Shown in pieces: positions 60,657 through 64,000 of a DNA stretch of 64,000 bases. The first letter of the stretch is position 1, and the number at the start of each line of letters is the position of its first letter. The translations under genes and the position numbers were made by a program. Under the pieces are notes generated by a model. It did no database searches, was not told where the DNA came from, and worked only from the letters and a program-made list of their open reading frames with translations. This DNA is from an uncultured Caldilineales bacterium (GTDB taxonomy: Bacteria; Chloroflexota; Anaerolineae; JAAEKA01), in contig CALESQ010000018.1 of the NCBI GenBank assembly GCA_937907455.1, positions 1 through 64,000 on the forward strand, read 5' to 3'.

Positions 60657-61815
60657 GAGAAACTCCGCTGGATTCGTTGGTAAGTGCCGGAACCGGGCTG
60701 ACAACGAGAAAAAGAACGAGATCGAGTGCGGCCAGTACCAGCGCCGCCAGAATGATGACAATTGCCACTTGTGGCCCGCTGCTCTCGAAGCGCTGACCGA
60801 TGAGCCACGGGGTGACCATGCCGCCGATGCTGCCGGCGAACATAAACAAGCTGGAAATACTGGCGGTCATGGAGAGGTGGCGTCCGCTGAGTAGGATGAG
60901 CGTGGGATAGACGTTAGCCAGGGCCAGGCCATAGAGAGCAGCGGCAGTCCACACAGCCCAGCTTTGGGTCGGGAAAAGCAGCAATAGCCCCAGTGCGGCC
61001 GCGCCGCCTATAAAATCAACCAGCAGGATGATGCGCGGGCGCACCCGGTTGGCAAGCGGGATGCTGAGCAGACGGCCCAGGGTAAACATCCCCCAGAACA
61101 CCGAGGTGAGATAGCCGCCGGTGGTGGCGGTTGCCAGCTTGAGTGTGACCGCGTAGGTATAGATCCAGTTGCCGAAGCTGGTTTCTGCACCGACAAAGAG
61201 CAGAAAGGCCGCCATCAGCAAGGCCACCAGCAACCACGGCGTTTTCGCTCCGCGTGCGGCCAGGATGCGCGGCGGGGCTACCGGGCTGGGCGTGCGGGCG
61301 AAGAGCAGCGCCGCGGGCAGCACCAGCGCGGCCAGCGTCCAATAGGCCCAACGGATGCCGCCTGTCCAGGCAATGGCTTGCGCGGCAAAGATGGGAGCCA
61401 GCAGCGCGCCAACACCGAAAAAGAAGTGCAGTGCGTTCATGCGCGTGCCCACGCGGTCGCCGTGAATCCAGATCAACAGGGTATTGCCGGCTACGTCAAT
61501 GGCTCCGGCCCCTGCGCCCAGCAAGAACATCACCACAGCCAGTTGCCAAAGTGCAGTGACCAACGGTGTCAGTAGCAGCAGCAATGACAGGGCGATGACT
61601 ATCCAAACCAGGATGGGAAAAGCTGGTTTGCGGTCGTATAAGCGTCCGCTGAGGAAATTGCCTGCCAGCAAGCCAAAACCCTGCGCGGTAAAGATGATGC
61701 TGATTTCTTTCAGTGTGGAATGCGTATTGGACGCCAGGCCAGGCAGCGTAGGTCCTAGCGCTGAAAAGACCAGCCCCAGGGCGATAAAGGAGATGTAGAA
61801 AGCGACTGTTTGCAT
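60646..61815 (-). CDS. MFS transporter
   Basis: 389 residues with about twelve transmembrane helices; MFS motif-like GNFLSGRLYDRKP between helices 2 and 3 and LGAGAGAIDVAGNTLL in helix 4. The layout is like sugar or FucP-type permeases of the family; the substrate is unknown. metF starts within its last codons. Upstream are repeat sequences, no clear promoter. Confidence 0.86.
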   Translation of the reverse strand: MQTVAFYISFIALGLVFSALGPTLPGLASNTHSTLKEISIIFTAQGFGLLAGNFLSGRLYDRKPAFPILVWIVIALSLLLLLTPLVTALWQLAVVMFLLGAGAGAIDVAGNTLLIWIHGDRVGTRMNALHFFFGVGALLAPIFAAQAIAWTGGIRWAYWTLAALVLPAALLFARTPSPVAPPRILAARGAKTPWLLVALLMAAFLLFVGAETSFGNWIYTYAVTLKLATATTGGYLTSVFWGMFTLGRLLSIPLANRVRPRIILLVDFIGGAAALGLLLLFPTQSWAVWTAAALYGLALANVYPTLILLSGRHLSMTASISSLFMFAGSIGGMVTPWLIGQRFESSGPQVAIVIILAALVLAALDLVLFLVVSPVPALTNESSGVSHAH

Positions 61816-61819
61816 GGGG

Positions 61820-62001
61820 AGAGTTGGGAATTGGGAATGGAGAATTGAGAATTGGGAATTGAGAATTGTGAGTGAATGGGGACGCCGAAGATGGGTAGAC
61901 AGGCGGCAAGCGCAGATTCTTGCTTCCGCCGGTTAAGTAGGCTAGGTCTGACTGGATACTGGTTACTTCTTACTGCTTACTGCTTACTGCTTACTGCTTA
62001 C
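61820..62001. repeat. Short tandem repeats between the MFS gene and mutS
   Basis: GAATTGGGAATTGAGA-type units (about 61822-61868), one CGCCGAAGATGGGTAGACA piece and, next to mutS, five TTACTGC units of 7-nt period (about 61963-61999). On the minus strand the last codons and stop of mutS (..SSKQ, TAA) are read from this repeat. Confidence 0.85.
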
Positions 62002-64000
62002 TACTGACTGTCCTTTGCAGCTCGTACAGTTTGTTCAGGGCTTCCAGCGGGCTGAGGGCGTTGATGTCGAGCTGTTTGAGTGCAGCGACTACGGGGTGTG
62101 GCTCGCCGAACAAGCTGAGCTGTACCACCGGCTCTGCCTGGGGCGCGGCTATGGTCGCCAGGCCGCGCAGACGGCTGGGGCTGTCGCCCTGCATCTCCAG
62201 GTCGGCGAGAATCTCCTCGGCGCGGTGGATGACCGGTTTGGGCAGTCCGGCGAGTTGGGCTACGTGGATGCCGTAGGACTTGTCGGCAGCACCAGGGACG
62301 ATGCGATGCAGAAACACCACACTGTCGCCCTGTTCCGCTACAGCTACACTGTAGTTAGCCACATGCGGCAGGCGCTCGGCCAGCGCAGTAAGCTCATGGT
62401 AGTGGGTGGCAAAAAGCGTTTTGGCACGCAGCCGCGGGTGGTTGTGGATGTATTCGATCACTGCCCAGGCAATGGAAAGGCCGTCGTAGGTACTGGTGCC
62501 GCGACCCAACTCGTCGAAGATGATCAGACTGCGGGCGGTGGCGTGATGCAGAATGTTGGCGGCCTCTACCATTTCGACCATGAAGGTGCTTTGACCGGCG
62601 TGGATTTCGTCCTGCGCGCCGATGCGGGTGAAAATGCGATCTACCAGGCCGATGCGGGCGTGCGCGGCGGGCACAAATGACCCCACCTGGGCCATCAACG
62701 TGATCAGCGCGACCTGGCGCAGCCAGGTGGACTTGCCTGCCATGTTGGGGCCGGTGAGCAGAATGATGCTTTGTTCCGGTGATAGCCGCGCGTCGTTGGG
62801 CTGGAAGCTTTCGCCGTGCAGGTTGCGCTCAACTACTGGATGCCGCCCCGCGTCGATTTCCAGCACGCGATCGTCAGCCAGCTCGGGGCGCACATAGCGT
62901 TGGTTGGCGGCGACCTCGGCCAGACCGGCCACTACATCGAGTTCGGCGATGGCCGCGGCCACCTGCAACAGGCGTGGCGCGGCCGCGGCGATCTGTTCCA
63001 GTACCTGCCGATAGAGCTGCGTTTCCAATTCAAGTTGCCGTTCTTCAGCGTTGAGGATCAGGCTTTCGTATTCCTTCAGCTCTGGTGTGATGTAGCGCTC
63101 GGCGTTCACCAGGGTTTGCTTGCGGATGTAGTCGGCGGGCACCAGCGCGGCGTTGGCGGTGGTGACCTCGATGTAGTAGCCGAATACCTTGTTGAAGCCT
63201 ACCTTGAGCGACTTGATGCTGGTGCGCTCACGTTCCAGGCGCTCCAGCCCGGCTACCCATTGCCGTGCCCCGCGTGAGGCCACTTCGATGCCATCCAGTT
63301 CTTGGGAATAGCCCTTGCGAATTACGCCAATTTTTTCCAGCGTGGCGGGCGGGTCATCAGCAATGGCGGCAGCCAGCAGGCTGTGGATGTCGCGGCAATC
63401 GGTGGCATGGTGAAAGCCAGGGTCGGCAGCCTGGGTGCTGAGTGCCTGGACGCGGGGAAGCAGCTCTAGAAATTGACGAATGCCGATCAGCTCCACGGGA
63501 CGGGCAATGCCCTGCGCGGCGCGGTTGGTCCAGCGTTCGAGATCACCGGCGTGACGCAGCACCTGACGCAGCTCGGCCCGTGCTGGCAGGGCGTTGTGCC
63601 ACGCTTGTACGCGGTCTTGTCGTGCGTGCAGGTGTGCCAGGTCAAGCAGTGGCTGATGCAGCCATTTGCGCAGCAGGCGTGCTCCCAACGGCGAGCAGGT
63701 GGCATCGAGTACATCGAGCAGTGAGCCTTTTTTGCTGCCGCTGCGAATGGTTTGAGTTAGCTCCAGGTTGCGTCGGGTGGCTTCATCCAGAGTCATAAAG
63801 GCTGCGGTGCTGTAGCTGCGCAGGCCGGTGAGGTGCGGCAGTGCGCCGCGCTGGGTCTGACGCAGGTAGTGCAGCAGCGCGCCCGCGGCGCGCACTGCCT
63901 GCGTCTGCTGTTCGCAGCCAAACGCGGCCAGCGACTCGACCTGAAATTGGTCCAGCAGCACGCGCCGTGTGCTTTCCAGCTCGAATTGCCAGCCGGGCAG
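61991..64000 (-). CDS. mutS: DNA mismatch repair ATPase MutS (5' part beyond the window)
   Basis: About 669 residues are visible; the frame stays open to the right edge (..WQFELESTRRVLLDQF), so the N-terminal mismatch-binding domain is outside. Domain III core/lever starts near 63800 (LRSYSTAAFMTLDEATRRNLEL), then the clamp (FNKVFGYYIEVT) and the ATPase: GPNMAGKSTWLRQ (Walker A), STFMVEMVEAANIL, DELGRGTSTYDG (Walker B) and FATHYHEL. The C-terminus has a short helix-turn-helix and ends inside a repeat tract. It recognises mismatches together with MutL. Confidence 0.96.
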   Translation of the reverse strand: MPGWQFELESTRRVLLDQFQVESLAAFGCEQQTQAVRAAGALLHYLRQTQRGALPHLTGLRSYSTAAFMTLDEATRRNLELTQTIRSGSKKGSLLDVLDATCSPLGARLLRKWLHQPLLDLAHLHARQDRVQAWHNALPARAELRQVLRHAGDLERWTNRAAQGIARPVELIGIRQFLELLPRVQALSTQAADPGFHHATDCRDIHSLLAAAIADDPPATLEKIGVIRKGYSQELDGIEVASRGARQWVAGLERLERERTSIKSLKVGFNKVFGYYIEVTTANAALVPADYIRKQTLVNAERYITPELKEYESLILNAEERQLELETQLYRQVLEQIAAAAPRLLQVAAAIAELDVVAGLAEVAANQRYVRPELADDRVLEIDAGRHPVVERNLHGESFQPNDARLSPEQSIILLTGPNMAGKSTWLRQVALITLMAQVGSFVPAAHARIGLVDRIFTRIGAQDEIHAGQSTFMVEMVEAANILHHATARSLIIFDELGRGTSTYDGLSIAWAVIEYIHNHPRLRAKTLFATHYHELTALAERLPHVANYSVAVAEQGDSVVFLHRIVPGAADKSYGIHVAQLAGLPKPVIHRAEEILADLEMQGDSPSRLRGLATIAAPQAEPVVQLSLFGEPHPVVAALKQLDINALSPLEALNKLYELQRTVSSKQ

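Noticed and set aside
63961..63961. Start of mutS at the first start codon inside the window
   Set aside because: The frame stays open to the window edge with MutS-like residues (WQFELES), so the gene begins outside.

Overview
The window looks like chromosomal DNA of a GC-rich bacterium of the phylum Chloroflexota. Reasons: two adjacent membrane proteins with the YYYFG signature of the Chlor_Arch_YYY (DUF2298) family, a nearby TIGR03663-type companion with DE and HGP motifs, proline/threonine-rich lipoprotein stalks, topoisomerase I with N-terminal zinc ribbons, a DUF402 protein inside a his cluster, and many short intergenic tandem repeats. Assignment comes from gene families only; no rRNA, tRNA or CRISPR array was seen.

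Region 1 (81-7946) is the most striking part: signal peptidase I followed by a compact bacterial microcompartment (BMC) locus. It holds a BMC-H hexamer, two different tandem BMC-T trimers, a BMC-P pentamer and three candidate cargo enzymes (ribose-5-phosphate isomerase B, deoxyribose-phosphate aldolase DeoC, CoA-acylating aldehyde dehydrogenase). All three cargo enzymes carry an extra amphipathic N-terminus like an encapsulation peptide. The set fits a sugar-phosphate-utilising (SPU-type) metabolosome: DeoC would split deoxyribose-5-phosphate into glyceraldehyde-3-phosphate and acetaldehyde inside the shell, and the dehydrogenase would turn acetaldehyde into acetyl-CoA. No phosphotransacylase or alcohol dehydrogenase is present. 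An inorganic pyrophosphatase, a metallo-beta-lactamase-fold hydrolase and an unknown 94-residue protein lie between the shell genes. DeoC has an unusual six-cysteine linker.

Region 2 (8057-20796): an exported M28 peptidase with dockerin-like tail, a membrane-anchored phospholipase-D-type protein with four OB-like repeats, a his cluster (hisD, a frameshifted four-helix-bundle gene, hisC, hisB, DUF402, hisH), an FFLEELY-like protein, an M24 peptidase and a YabE-like G5/3D cell-wall protein. Region 3 (20798-36890): a glycan/membrane cluster with a giant glycosyltransferase-YYY fusion, a second YYY protein, an M50 protease with TPRs and a zinc ribbon, a further multi-spanning protein, a TIGR03663-NHL fusion and a GNAT protein.

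Region 4 (36900-44555, minus strand): MltG, a SET-domain methyltransferase, a complete polyamine-type ABC transporter (potD-B-C-A) followed by an EamA exporter, and a lipoprotein. Region 5 (45006-64000): aldo/keto reductase, a DUF333 lipoprotein, mutY, ornithine aminotransferase, a Nudix hydrolase, the rpsP-khpA-rimM translation operon, dprA-topA-xerC, a membrane-anchored unknown, lipM, metF, an MFS transporter and the 3' part of mutS, which runs off the right edge. Short-period repeats fill many intergenic gaps and in places supply the last codons of genes (mutY, mutS). One 51-nt hairpin element occurs twice, 50 kb apart.
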